From Pomphorhynchus laevis (Eukaryota > Acanthocephala > Palaeacanthocephala > Echinorhynchida > Pomphorhynchidae), in the NCBI GenBank assembly GCA_012934845.2, contig WNNJ02000758.1, positions 62,001 through 126,000 on the forward strand: 64,000 nt of DNA, read 5' to 3'. The translations under genes were made by a program, and so were the position numbers. Under the pieces are notes generated by a model. The model was given only the letters and a program-made list of their open reading frames with translations, was not told where the DNA came from and ran no database searches. Of the stretch, positions 42,552 to 54,107 are shown piece after piece (within the stretch, counting starts at the first letter, position 1; each line of letters opens with the position of its first letter).

Positions 42552-43795
42552 GTACGCTTTATACAAATCTAGATTTAGTAGATATTAAAGAAGCGTTAGT
42601 AAAATTAATTAATCTTATATTCGGAAAAAGATATTAATTTATATGCTATAATAATTATAACGCAAATCTTACAAAAATTAAACCATTAAGTTAATATAAA
42701 TATATGGATAAAATTGAATTAATAGAATCCTTAAATATTTTGATAAATTAAAAATTTTTAAAAGTAGGGACATATATATTTAAACAAATAACGGGTGTTC
42801 CAATGAGAGGTAATAGTGGCCTAATTATAGCTGATTTATTTTTAAGCTTTATCGAATATGAATTTGTTCATAACTGTGAAAAATAAATCTAAACAATATA
42901 AAGATATGAAATACATGTTTCGATACATCGATGATGTATGTGTATTTAACTCTGATAATTTGTATTTAATAAGAGAACAGATTCATCCAGGTAGCCTAAT
43001 TATTAATAAAACCAATATTAATGATAAAGAATGTATATATCTAGATATAAACATTGAATTATCATCAATTAAAACTACTTTTAATTTATATCGTAAAGAT
43101 GACATTTAAATTTACAAAAAATATTTTTTTGCATGAGCATTCATGCAGACCATATGTAAAATATTATACATGAAATAATGAAATTTTAAGAATTGCAACA
43201 ATTTGTAACGATTATGGCTTTCTTCAGAATCATTTAAATACTTTAATAGATGCATATTTTAAACTACGTTAAAACTACATCATTTAAACTAGGTTCTATA
43301 AAAATATCATCAAGCAGAATATAGTAAAATATATAAATCAACACAATAATATTAAAAATTAATTTAAAATCATTAGCGGAAAATTTTTATGGATAATAAA
43401 TAATATAATTTGTATTATAATAAGATACTATATAATTAACTTTAATTAGAGGAAATACCTCCTTAACACGTATTTAGCCCCGCTGCTATGTTGGGTAGAG
43501 GAGTTATGGGCCGAAACCTGATACAATAGCGGTTCCTCCTGATAACCTCCAATCCTTTTTCTGATACAACGTCTGTTATTTATTAGTCAATTCATAAAAT
43601 TTACTTTTATTTTGAAATTCAATTTTTATTTTAACTAAATATAAGTTATATAAAGGTATTTAACAATTACTTATAATTTTTTATTTTCTAATTATTTAAT
43701 TTTGCTTTATTGATTTAGCATTATATATATATTTTTTATTTATTTTTGATTTTATAATTATATTAAATACGTAGACTCAGTTAGCTGAATTAATC
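42552..43795 (+). mobile_element. Naiad-like PLE copy G, 3' part
   Basis: It begins with TLYTNLDLVDIKEALVKLIN (42552), continues with GVPMRGNSGLIIADLFLSF and MKYMFRYIDDVCVFNSDN (about 42900), and ends in the terminal module (43420-43575) and tail to GACTCAGTTAGCTGAATTAA (43795). It is almost identical, inverted, to 34671-35913, including the same coding differences (for example MRG for MGG in the RT motif). It is broken by several stops and frameshifts. Confidence 0.8.
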
Positions 43796-43799
43796 GTCT

Positions 43800-43990
43800 A
43801 CATAAAAAATGACGTTTATTTTAAATTTTAATTTTAATTGTTAATTTGATATAAGTTATATATATGTCCTTTATAAAATATGAAATTATTTATAAATTTT
43901 ATTATTTTATTTTTATTTATAATTATTTTTAATTTTTCAATAATGTGAAATATGTAGACTCAATTACCTGATCATTTTAATTGATAAATA
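43800..43990 (+). repeat. Second Naiad-like PLE tail
   Basis: AAAAATGACGTTTATTTTAA at about 43803 repeats the region after the terminal module, and the stretch ends at GTAGACTCAATTACCTGATC (about 43953), a variant of the PLE end motif. Confidence 0.6.
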
Positions 43991-44645
43991 AGTAAATGTT
44001 GACCATTTGTAATAACTTACTGAGGAGTTTGCTTATACATTTTAGTTGAGGCGTGTTCGGTTTGTCATAATTTCGGTCAAGTACCTCAGTTTACCGTGTA
44101 TTTCAATACAATTAGTATTGCTAATTGGCCGTCTATAGTTCTTACTCTGCGTCCAGGCTTTTAGAGGACCCTCAAACGGCAGTCATTAAAAATGGGGATT
44201 TTTTGTTCATTTGGCATTTGCCTTCATGATGTGTTAATTTATTTACCTCTTATCTAAGCAATGTCTGTTATATTTAAGAGAATTCAACCGTCAGATATGT
44301 ACTTCTTCTTAACGTATTGCCAATATTTTGTAAATATTTACACTAATCTTCTTTGTCTGGTATTATTATTTCTACAAATTACTTGTATATATATCCTTAG
44401 ACATTCAAATATACCCTTTCTCGAGGTTTTTCTACTTCTTCATAATACAGATACTTTATGCAATACGTACAATCAATTTTATTTTAAGAACATTATTTGC
44501 ATATTTTTTGTGTTCGTCTATCCGTTAGTTTTTGTCAATTTAACTTTTGTAATTTTGTCAGCTGTTCATTCCCCAATAAATTTTTATTTCAATTTAGAAC
44601 ATTCCAGTACAAAACTCCTTATGGATCCCATCTGACAGTAAGATA
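43991..44645. other. Upstream region of the host gene; no gene seen
   Basis: This precedes the first host-gene exon. A 124-codon open frame (44261-44635) is hydrophobic and A/T-driven, with no motif or splice context, and is probably chance. No promoter was identified. Confidence 0.4.
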
Positions 44646-44685
44646 ATGAAACGTCGTCGTTTTGATGGCCAGGTTACACTAGAAG
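44646..44685 (+). CDS. Host gene exon 1 (unrecognised helical-repeat protein)
   Basis: ATG AAA CGT CGT CGT opens a 13-codon exon (MKRRRFDGQVTLE plus one base) that ends at the donor AG|GTATTT, phase 1. The 116-bp intron that follows ends TTTAAAAATAG. Joining gives an Ala codon into exon 2. In-frame sequence upstream is open back to a stop at 44595, so an upstream acceptor (TTCCAG at 44606) cannot be excluded and this may be an internal exon. The basic MKRRR start could be a nuclear targeting signal (inference). Confidence 0.6.
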
Positions 44686-44801
44686 GTATTTACATTTTGT
44701 TGACTATGCTATTTGCATTTTAATTTTGCTTTTAATTTTTGTTAGTCTCCTTGCTACCTAATTCTAGTAGCTAAGCTTAACAGCTTTTTTTTTAAAAATA
44801 G

Positions 44802-44957
44802 CTCACAGGCAATTAGAATCGCTGTACAATCTATCACAATTATTTTCTGCTTGCTCGCAAAATAAATCTGAATGTCGAACCTTTAGAGACATAAAATTAG
44901 GACACATCGACACTGTACACCAAATCAACTACAACGAGTTGGAATCACGATTTGCAG
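44802..44957 (+). CDS. Host gene exon 2
   Basis: Starts after the acceptor AAAATAG|CT and ends at GCAG|GTACAT, phase 1. It reads AHRQLESLYNLSQLFSACSQ, then FRDIKLGHIDTVHQINYNEL and ESRFA. Base composition is clearly more balanced than the flanks. The protein is helical, with no known motif. The next recognised exon, at 54108, begins with the two bases needed to complete a GAT codon, so the phases fit across a 9.15-kb intron. An unseen exon in between is possible. Confidence 0.7.
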
Positions 44958-45689
44958 GTACATTTATTGTTTTTAACTTTTTCCAAATATACCAAAAAAG
45001 AGTTAATATTTAATATAAATATATGTTAAATGATCCAGCCACAAAGAAAGCCTTAATTCTCTCATATATTTATAAATGTTTTAAATATGAGTATGGTTGC
45101 ATTATTTATAATGATAGATTTAGTTAATATCTGCACACGAGGATTGTGTACCTAATACAAAATTAGAAGTGTGCATGATGTAATTTCCATTATGATGCAG
45201 TGCCATTCTGAAACCTTGCCTTCATAAAAAGTTGAAATGACCTATGTTAACAAGATAATGTTCCGTATGTCGTACATTAAATATTATTAAATAGTTATGT
45301 CTATACATAGAATATTTAAATAGTCGGGAATCAACGTTTATCAAATCATTTTAAAGATAATATTTCGTTATGACGGTACAGTATCAATAAAGGCAGCCTA
45401 ATAATAACTACCGATGATATGGATACGGGATACTCACAAGCAAGCAAATCTTTGATCAAAACGAGCATTTTTGCGAAACGAGATTATACCTTTACGATAA
45501 ACTAGGAAATTAATGACGTGATAAATTTAGTTATATTTGAACAAGTGATTTGCTTATTTTTGTTTATTAACAAGCAAGGAGTGACTTCCAACGAGCCAAC
45601 TCTTGGTTGTTAATAAGATACAATAATAAAAAGGGCTTCGTTGCAATTAGATATCGAAATATTGTAGAAACTATATTTAAATAATGTAA

Positions 45690-46522
45690 TAACAACTTCA
45701 AAGAAAGAAAACACCTGTACAAGAAACAACAATTTATATACAAACGTTTTATCATACAATACTTAAAAAAACTTAAAAGAAAGAAAAAACTTGCACATGA
45801 ATATAAAAATATCAAATAAAATAGGTCAATGAAAGTAAAAAACAAGAAACAATCACAAAAATCAAACCACAAGTCAAAGGCAGTATAGATTTCTAAACCA
45901 AATTTAAAAAACAATATTCAATATTACATATTTATAATTAATCAAAATATTATTCTTTTTTTAAATAAAATAAGTCTCCTGTATTATACGCGAAAGGTAC
46001 TCACTTTCAAACGATTAAATTGAGGCCTTATCAAAATAACTATTATGTTCAAGAATTAGTAAATGTGGTGTTATAGCACCCATCATATTAACACGTTTTA
46101 TGTTATATTTATAACATAAATAATACAGAAGGCCATTTTTTATAAAAAGAATGAACTGATGTTCAATAATAAAGCATATTTTATTTTTAAAAATATCGTA
46201 TTAAATTATGTTGTTTTATATATTTTATAGTTAATTGAACTTAATAAGTTATATTTATTTGATTTGTTTCAGTCTTTTATTGCTTTCAATATTTTAATTT
46301 TGATTAATTATAAATATGTTATATTGTTTTTTTATTTTGGTTAAAAAATCTTTACCGCCTTTGAATTGTGGTTTGATTTTTGTTATTGTTTATTGTTTTT
46401 CACTTCCATTGACAAAAATTTTATTTGATGTGTTAATATCTTGTACAGGTATTAACTTCTTTCTTTGAAGTTGTTTTTAAGTGTTGTACGATAAAATTTT
46501 TGGATATAGAACTTTTCCGTGG
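45690..46522. repeat. Inverted repeat pair (arms ~230 bp)
   Basis: 45690-45960 and 46300-46522 are reverse complements with about 80% match. Shared blocks include AACTTCAAAGAAAGAA, ACCTGTACAAGA, ATCAAACCACAA and ATTTATAATTAATCAAAAT. The spacer is ~340 bp of A/T-rich sequence. Beyond the right arm, CTGACGATGATAGTAG...GAAATATTAGG at 46538 resembles PLE-end motifs. It could be a folded-back non-autonomous element. Confidence 0.65.
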
Positions 46523-46929
46523 TGTGAAACAGTAGTTCCTGACGATGATAGTAGCAGCTTTTGAAATATTAGGCTGACATTATTTTCTCGAATAATAAAA
46601 GTTTCTTTGATTACATATTATAATAAATTATTACAATAGAAAGAAACAAAATTGATATTTTCAAAAAAACTATATTTAAATGTCATTTTAATGGTTTCTA
46701 TGTTTATTGTTTTAAATATTGCTATCTTTTTGTGTATTGGTATTACAAATGCTATCATATTGCATATGCATCCTGCCCATCGTCACACAGATTTAAATTA
46801 TCTAGAATACATTAGTTATAGACGATCGTAAAACATTAATAAATCGTATTAGTCACTTTTATTAATCAATCGCTTTGGCATTATTACTGTTGATCTAGGT
46901 GGTCATTAAAATCCGAAATTTATGCAGAT

Positions 46930-47360
46930 TAGAATAATATATTACACTAGATAATCGAATTTCATCAAAGGAAATGCGTCATTAGCGTGCATTTGACTCT
47001 AGCAGAATCCTAAGAGCATTGCAGTTCTTCCAGATGACTGCTAATCTTCATTCGAATACAACGTATATTAATAATTATTGGAGCTGGATCAAAGGAAAGA
47101 CGAAATTATTTTTGATATTTCGCAAACTTCTCTGTTAGCATCTTCAGAAAATTACAATTTATTACAATTACATCTTCAGAAAATTGTAATTTTCGGGCTC
47201 CAATAATTATTTATCAATAATGGATCGGTATCATCTATTTAAAAACAGCGTATATTATTGATTAGTCAATTCATAAAAATTGACTTTTATTTTAAATTTA
47301 ATAATTAATTTTATCGTTATGTAAATATTAATTGTATAAAATCTTATGTAATTTTTTAAA
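46930..47360 (+). mobile_element. Naiad-like PLE terminal module remnant with an insertion
   Basis: The module runs from AGATTAGAATAATATATTAC through AAAGGAAATGCGTCATTAGC and GCATTTGACTC to ATACAACGTATATTA (47070). The tail GATTAGTCAATTCATAAAAA resumes at 47260. A 178-bp insertion separates them. In this copy the inner hairpin reads AAATGC/GCATTT instead of AAATAC/GTATTT, a compensated change. Confidence 0.7.
47071..47248 (-). mobile_element. Short non-autonomous insertion with 9-bp duplication
   Basis: Flanked by CGTATATTA at 47062-47070 and 47249-47257. It has 15-bp inverted repeats AATAATTATTGGAGC (47070-47084) and its partner (47197-47211). On the minus strand it carries CTGAAGATGCTAACAGAGAA followed by GTTTGCGAAATATC, the pattern seen at PLE ends. 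A duplicated CATCTTCAGAAAATT block lies inside. There is no coding capacity. Confidence 0.65.
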
Positions 47361-47399
47361 TAATATTTCTTTTTTCAAAGATACAATGTTACAAGTCTC

Positions 47400-47800
47400 C
47401 TAGAGAGCAACAATCATTAAAATCAACACAGTACATCTTCGATATGTCATTAGATTAAACAAATCTTTGATTAAGCAAATCTCTGAGGCGATCGACAGAG
47501 CACTTTGCGTGATTCGTATTTGCGCCTAATCCTCTTCAAAGTGCTCTTGCAAGGGATATGCTTATTTTTGATCGTAGCCTGGCGATCGAATCCGAGTATA
47601 GGGCTGCCTTTTTTCATATAACTTCCGCGCAATCACCTTGATCATGGTATCTCCTGATAATCTGATTCCACCAGTTGCAGCTGCAACTATCGGATAAACG
47701 CACTGTGGTCCACCTCCTTTATACGCTCTTCGTATTTGATGCGTTTTCGTGCCTCATGGTAATCGAAGCAGGATGATGCAGGTTTTGACTTATATGACGG
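47400..47800 (-). mobile_element. Family A element, endonuclease end (left of the CR1-like LINE)
   Basis: The minus strand reads HEARKRIKYEERIKEVDHSA (about 47745) and FIPIVAAATGGIRLSGDTMIK with one stop and one frame change. This is the same motif order as ERV...APLIISSSGGTG in the copy at 553-1263, and it belongs with the N-terminal and RT parts at 51.18-53.48 kb. Confidence 0.55.
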
Positions 47801-47869
47801 AGCATTATTAATGTTTCAACAGCACATAAAAGCATGGCTTAATTGGCTGGTTCACTGCAGAAAAAAAAG

Positions 47870-49530
47870 AAAATATAATAAAAGTATCACAAATACGGAA
47901 AAGCAGCTTTCCCCATGGCATCCTCCATCCGTAATTTCTTTTTGAATTCCTTGATATTACTACTGCACACTCTTGACTCTCCAAGCCTATTTCACAGAGA
48001 TGCAACTCGCCGATCAAATTGGACAGCTCGTGATTTTCTTATCCTTTCACGTCGCAGGGTTAAACCGTGTCCTCGAAGGATATTGGATGAGCGCAAATGA
48101 AGGCAATCTCGAAGTGGATGATCCGATTCATTAAGAATTTGCCAGACCATACTCATATCGATGTACCGGCGGGTCCACGTGACAGTCTCAAGTCTAAGTG
48201 ATTTTAATCGATCAGGGTACGACAAAAATTTCAGTTGCGGTGCTAGCTTGGTAGCTCTATGAAGTACCCTCTCTGAACTAATATGTTCTTTTGAATTTTG
48301 GGGATACACACACGGCGCAGCATATAGAAGACGGCTCAACATATGAGCAAAAATTAGCGGACGTAGGGCAAATTAATGAAGTGTAATGTAAGTGCCTCGA
48401 AGTAGACTGATTATCCCCAACGCATTTGAACAAGCATGTTCAGTATGTGTGACGGTACTCAAATCACTGTTTATCCACACTCCCAAGTCCTTATATTTGT
48501 TCACTCGTTTTATATCACTGCTTTGAAAGCTATAATTAGCTAAAGATTGAGCATTTCTGCCACAAACACGTAAATGTTTGCATTTTGATATATTTACAAT
48601 CAACCTATTGAGCAGAGCCCAATTTTCGACTTCATCGATATCCCTTCGCAGTTTAACTATATCATTGGGTGAACGAATTGCCCGCCAGATTTTTAAATCG
48701 TCTGCATATAAAAGCATTCGAGAATCAATAAATTTCGGGAGATCGTTGATGTAGACACCAAATAGCAATGGACCCAATATTAAACCTTGAGGCACCCCTA
48801 TATTACATGGCCGCGAAGAAGAGTAAAAATTATCTACATGCACACAATAACTACGATTGCTTAAAAACGATGCAATCCATCTAACAAGCAAAAATGGAAT
48901 GCCACTTTTCTCTAGTTTATTTAGAAGGAATCTATGGTCAACTCTGTCAAATGCCTTAGAGAAATCGAAGAATATGATGTCAGTAGCAATGGATACGGCT
49001 TTATTAGCTGACCAATCAAGATGGGCTGCGAGTAGATTAGTAACTGTCGAATAACCCTTACGGAAACCATGTTGCTCAGAAGCTATTACATTATTCTCAC
49101 TATAAAACTTGACCATATAACCATGTATAATTTGTTCTAACATTCTACAACATAAGCAAGTAATACTTACTGGTCTGTAATTATCTACTGAAGATCTATC
49201 ACCCTTTTTAAAGATGGGATAAATGATCGATTGTTTTCACTCTTTTGGAAGAGTCGTATCAATAATAGATTGTCGAAATATGTTACAAAGTGGTGTATAT
49301 ATTGAGTCTGCTATTCGACGAAGATATATTGAAGGTAACAAATCAGCACCTTTGGAGTTTGTCTCTTTAAGACGATGCAGTTCAGCTAAAACTTTCTCAG
49401 GAGTTATCAAATTAGCTATGTCTAAACTAGGATATGAAACACTAGCACCTCTTATCGTCTCATAGTTCTGGATAGGTTCAGAATACTCGTTTGTAGTCTC
49501 TCCGTCAAAGTAAAAATGCCTTGAGAACAT
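47870..49530 (-). pseudogene. CR1-like LINE ORF2, RT part
   Basis: Open segments at 49530-49237, 49143-48373 and 48342-47992 carry ITPEKVLAELHRLKETNSKG, EQHGFRKGYSTVTNLLAAHL, IIFFDFSKAFDRVDHRFLL (catalytic Asp), GVPQGLILGPLLFGVYINDL, MLLYADDLKIWRAI (catalytic DD), YKDLGVWINSDLS and the CR1 C-terminal region KLAPQLKFLSYPDRLKSLRL ... FDRRVASL. After the stop the same frame gives KEFKKKLRMEDAMGKAAF to about 47880. Catalytic residues are present. Confidence 0.8.
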
Positions 49531-49616
49531 CTCAGCAAGGTCGTCTTCAATAACGCTATCAAAATATTGGCCAATTGTTTTATTAGCGTTCCTAGACCAT
49601 TTTCAAATAAATAGCG

Positions 49617-50819
49617 CTAATGTCGTTTTAAAGAATTGAAGAAAATTCTCGTATGCTTATAAACACCATATTCACAAAACCCACCCTTAAAGCATTTGGA
49701 ACTGGAGTCACGAGCCTTCATCACAGTAGCCAGCTCAGTATCAAACCAACGAGCGCTTTTCCGACTAGTCTTAGACTTCAAAGGTGAGAATTTTACCATT
49801 AGAGAATAAAGCGTCACGCGAAAATGATCCCAGGCCTCGTCAACTCCGACAATAGCCGGATTAGGCCAACTTACTATATGCAGCTTTGATGTAATAACAT
49901 CATAGTTCGCCCGAAAGACATTAATCTGACGTTTATACCGAGCATTGTAAAACACCCTCATTTGTATATTTAGCAAAACGTTAACTACATAGTGATCAGA
50001 CAAACCAACAGGAGAATCATATTGGATACTACTGATTAATTGACTGTTTGTCGATAGGCAAAGATCAAGAAGGGAAGAACTACAACTCGAAAAGCGAGTA
50101 TGTACATCAACAAATTGAGCAAGACCACAATAAGTAAAACACTCCATAAATTCACAAGATTCGCTATTACAAGTAGGAAGAATTGAATTCGAAGTCCATT
50201 CAACATCTGGCATATTTAGATCCCCAATTATCACAGTATCACAATCTCCTCGCGTATACAAATCTACCTCTTCAATGAGTTTCTTAGATATTGCCTTATG
50301 AGCACGATACACAAGACCCAGTATGATGGGTGAGCTGTTATCGAACTTCACCTGACAACACAAACTCTCAACTCTATCAATATTCGACTTACTCAAAACA
50401 CGCACCTTAACTTCGTCTCTCATAAATAGAGCTACACCACCCCTACCCCCTATCCGATCACTACGGAACAAAGAATAGCCTGGGATGGATACCTCAGCAT
50501 CGGATACATCACAATTAAGCCAAGATTCTGTAATACCAACTATAATTGGATTAACAGACTCGATCCTAAACTTTAGCTCATCGACTTTCTGTAACAAGCT
50601 CCGAACATTACAATAAAATATACTATGACTTTTATTCACACCAGTGCGAGTAGTAATATCATCTCTAGCAATCTGACACACTTCAGATCCCAAATTAGCA
50701 AAAAACTTATACGCTATAAGACCTTGCCAAAACCCTCCACATTCACGAGAGGCGATACATCTAGTGGGGACCAACTGATTCGAATGCGTCGCCTCACTAC
50801 TTGAAAATTTTGCACACAT
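49617..50819 (-). pseudogene. CR1-like LINE ORF2, endonuclease part
   Basis: A 400-codon open frame. It shows SIFYCNVRSLLQKVDELKFR (first EEP strand), VGITESWLNCDVSDAEV (catalytic Glu), FRSDRIGGRGGVALFMRDE, LGLVYRAHKAISKKLIEE, DTVIIGDLNMPDVEW (D-x-N strand), then LLDLCLSTNSQL and VGLSDHYVVNVLL (SDH motif). These are all the usual apurinic endonuclease motifs of LINEs in order. The remainder (QINVFRANYDVITSKL, FSPLKSKTSRKSARWFDTEL) is the linker toward the RT. It stops at 49617, where homologous sequence should continue to 49530. Confidence 0.8.
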
Positions 50820-51179
50820 AGATTGCTCTCACCAAGTGCAGCACGAGATGCGAGTTCTTTCTTAGCTTGAGACAATTTATCCCTTTGAATAGCGTCAAGA
50901 TCTTTTAAGAGACTAACATGAGATCCTTTTAAACGATATGAATTCCGAAGAATTAACTCAGCATGCGACTGCTCCCTAAATACGGCCTTGAGTAAACTAT
51001 TAAATGTAAAAATGCTATTACTATTAAATGTAAAAATGTCAAGAAAACGTTCGCTCTATCCTATCTCCTTTTAAACAGGCCGCAACATACCATATTTGGG
51101 CAATCATCTGTTTTTCTCGTGGTTGTGATCCGTTCAAAATAAATTGATTGGTGGGGTGGAGGCTGACCCCAGTTGAGGT

Positions 51180-53480
51180 TTAAGTCTTATCCCATTGGAC
51201 ACGACTGTCAATGTGTCAGCTATTATGTACAAATTTCGTTGTGAAGTATGATGGGTATGGCATCCCTTTTACAAGATAGAGCTTGCGTCATGTTCTGATT
51301 CTCTCCACAGATACATTTTTTCATGAGACGTGTAATTATCTCAGTGTAAGTTCATTTTGTTCTAGTGGTCGTACTGTAAGCCAGTTAGACGCCTCATTTA
51401 GTGTAGCAAACTATAGGTATCTATCCGTACCATATTTACCAAACTCATTTGTTTCATTTAGCTTATCCCTATGACGCTTATTATTCATGTCCCTAATTGT
51501 GTTAGCTATAATCATCTGCTAAGTATGTACTTGGACTGGATCAATTTTGTCATCATATGCTTTGCCGAGCATTTTAGAGGCCATGTATTGATGTTCTGCT
51601 TTCTTGACTGGGTCCATCATCCCATACGTGGTGGAGAGTCTAATTCGATTGGAAGATATACGAAGTGGGATGATTGAACGTTTTAGACGCATATTTCTTT
51701 AAGATTTTTTCATCTTAAAACATGCAGTTGAATCCGCTGTGGTGCGTAAAAGACAAACCCATGTGTGCAAGATAGTATGCACATAAGTGGCATATACAGA
51801 GTGAGCATCAACGTCCTAGATAGTACTCATTTTGATACAGCTCTACGCCATGACACGTAGCGCGTATTACTTCCTCCTCAACAAATTCAGCGAAATATAT
51901 GGGTGCTCCCAGCAGTATCACACCACACTCGTACATCGAGACGTTTTTCCCCAATCAGTTCTTGCGCAATTTTACTACATGAATGATAATAGATAAGATT
52001 ACTCTTTATATCATTGACGAAATAGCCATTTTGAGGACTAATGGTTTTTAATAGACTTCATATAACTCTCAAATCTTTCAACGGTCCGACAAAAGTCGAG
52101 TCAACTGCATATCAACACTGAATGATGCTCGGTACACTTGCTTGAATTCTACTGATTAGTGTCAGTGATGCTGCTGCAAATACGACCATTGTATTGGATC
52201 GCCTTGGGTAAACCCCTCTTTTGATAATATCTCACCCCCAATTCAAACCATGATCGCGTCACCCCCATACATGTTATTAAGCATTTGACTCATCGAAGGA
52301 CATAACATCCTAATATTTGATAGCATTACTTTACGGGCAATCAGATTAAACGTGTTCCTGGCGTCGATGTAGATGATTCTTATCTCAGAATTTGAGTGGA
52401 ATTGCTCTGATAACGAGTGGATCGCGTATTCTACCACCGCGTTTTGCCGCACATAGTTGTTCACGGCTTGCTACAGCTTGAAGGTCGATTTGATTATATT
52501 CCCGAGGGTTTTACCTTCGGGAATATAATCGTTCTTAGCGCCTCTCCTACCTCTATGGGTCTCACGTCTGAATGTTTGCTCAATGCGATAAGTAGTTAAT
52601 CGATTAAAGCTTAAAACACTTTAAAACCAATTATATCTGTCGCTATCCTAAACGTCAAACGCGAGATTATCTCCGCTAAATTTCGTGAGTTTATCTTGAA
52701 TGTTGTTAATATTCGTTTGAACTCATGAGCCGTGACTCCTGGGGTCCGGTATATCCATGAATCTTCAAGGCAGCAGCAATTACAAGATTTGATTTGCCAC
52801 AGTTATCCAACTGTCATATTGTCCCATAAATTAGGACTGATGTATGGTTTTCCACGAAGGCTCCGTTTTAGGTATCACTGTAAAGTTAACATCTGAATGG
52901 ATGACACAATTTGGCAGTGGGTTTTGCATTAATGCTTCCTGATCAATGTTCATGCAATCTTGAAACATTTCACTTAATATCTCACGTACACTACGTCTGT
53001 TGAAATAATTATTCCATTGATATATCAGACGTTCTAGTGTGTTCGATTGTTCCAAGGTTTTGATCGCAGCGGTGGTATTCCCAAATTTGATTAGTGACGA
53101 TAAGCATTTTGTCCAGTTAACTCGTTTGACTGTGTTTATATTAAGTTTGGATTTTCGTTAAAGTACACGAGCCTAATCTATTAAATCATGCAGCTGATCA
53201 CTATGCAGTAGTGTAGGGCGTGTTTTGAGCGTTTTCCTAAGCAATTGCACCTTCAGTAAAAGAATTCATTGAAGTAGACACATACATATTACAGTAATTT
53301 CTTTTAATGCAAAGTACTCGCCATCTAACTTATCCGCAACCTCTTAGTATATTTTGATCAGATCGATAAATTGAGCGCTCTCGTTGCAAAGGGGTTGTGA
53401 GAAAAGATTAGGAAGCCAACCGATAACCTCCGAGTATGCGGCAATAAGTTCATGTATATACATTGAGCGACCTGTATCTA
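51180..53480 (-). mobile_element. Family A element, N-terminal and RT parts (right of the CR1-like LINE)
   Basis: In minus order: HELIAAYSEVIGWLPNLFSQ (about 53455), LLRKTLKTRPTLLH, CLSSLIKFGNTTAAIKTLEQ (about 53085), PLPNCVIHSDVNFTVIPKTE, then RT motifs VEYAIHSLSEQFHSNSEIRI (52440), IYIDARNTFNLIARKVMLSN (catalytic Asp), EGFTQGDPI (about 52215), GYFVNDIKSNLI (about 52030) and the thumb MMDPVKKAEHQYMASKMLG (about 51620) and ASNWLTVRPLEQNEL (about 51390). The endonuclease end is at 47.4-47.8 kb. Many stops and frameshifts mark it as old. Confidence 0.55.
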
Positions 53481-53559
53481 TGTATTTGGTTGTATTTAGT
53501 GAAATATTTCTGCTTATTTTCAAGCAAGCTTGACGAATTTTACTTATATTTCTTATAAT

Positions 53560-54007
53560 GCAAAAGTATAAATTAAAAAAATTATTAAAATATTCAATTT
53601 ACCATATATAAATCAACGAAATATTATTTAAAATGAATTTAAACTATTAAGCGAAAATTGTTTACGGATAATTGACAATATGCTTTGTATTAGAATAACA
53701 TTCACTAGATAAACAAATTTCATCATAGAATATACGTCATTAGCATGTAGTCGACCCATGTGTTGGGTCGAGGAATAGGGACTGAAACCTGATAACATAG
53801 AAGTTCCTGATAATGAACTCTAATTTTTATTCTTATACATTGTCTGTTATTTATGATTCAATTCATAAAAATTGATTTTAATTATAAATTATATCGTTAA
53901 ATAAATATAAATTGTATAAAATCATATATAATCATTATTTTATTTATAATTATTTATCTTTATTTTTGATTTATATGTAGTATAAAATACGTATACTCAG
54001 TTAGCTT
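53560..54007 (+). mobile_element. Naiad-like PLE 3' remnant
   Basis: Decayed RT C-terminus (YINQRN-like codons near 53605) with a terminal module at about 53690-53840 (CATCATAGAATATACGTCAT, CTGAAACCTGATAACATAG), ending at TATACTCAGTTAGCTTATC (about 53990-54007). It lies 100 bp before host exon 3. Confidence 0.65.
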
Positions 54008-54107
54008 ATCTTATTTATAAATTGCTCGAATACGGGTTCTGGAAATGATCTGATTTATAGAAAAAGCATTAGAGAAGTATTTTTGGCTATTAGTCATTGA
54101 CGTTTAG

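Larger units (their letters stand above)
47801..51170 (-). mobile_element. CR1-like LINE inserted in the family A element
   Basis: It has the end of ORF1 (about 50995-50825), then ORF2 endonuclease (50819-49617) and RT (49530-47870). It resembles CR1/Perere-type elements of flatworms. Its 3' end is near 47805, with a short T-rich tail on the plus strand (TTTCTTTTTTTTCTGCAG at about 47860). Damage is light: an in-frame stop in place of Trp near 47993, a frame change near 48370 and breaks near 49150-49240 and 49600. It lies between two parts of a family A element. No target-site duplication was found. Confidence 0.75.
44958..54107 (+). other. Host gene intron 2, filled with transposable elements
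   Basis: This intron runs from donor GTACAT to acceptor CGTTTAG. It contains an inverted repeat pair (45.69-46.52 kb), Naiad-like PLE ends (46.93-47.36 and 53.56-54.0 kb), and a family A element split by a CR1-like LINE (47.4-53.5 kb). 44958-45560 and 46521-46925 show nothing recognisable. Confidence 0.6.

Noticed and set aside
44261-44635. 124-codon hydrophobic open frame upstream of the host gene
   Set aside because: Composed of A/T-driven codons (F, L, I, Y, N) with no motif, splice context or homologous copy in the window. Likely chance.
45567-45914. 115-codon open frame on the minus strand
   Set aside because: It lies within an inverted repeat and translates low-complexity Phe/Leu-rich sequence.
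52490-52530. Palindrome ATTCCCGAGGGTTTTACCTTCGGGAAT-like sequence as a terminator
   Set aside because: It is a local hairpin inside the decayed family A RT. Bacterial-type terminators do not apply in this genome.
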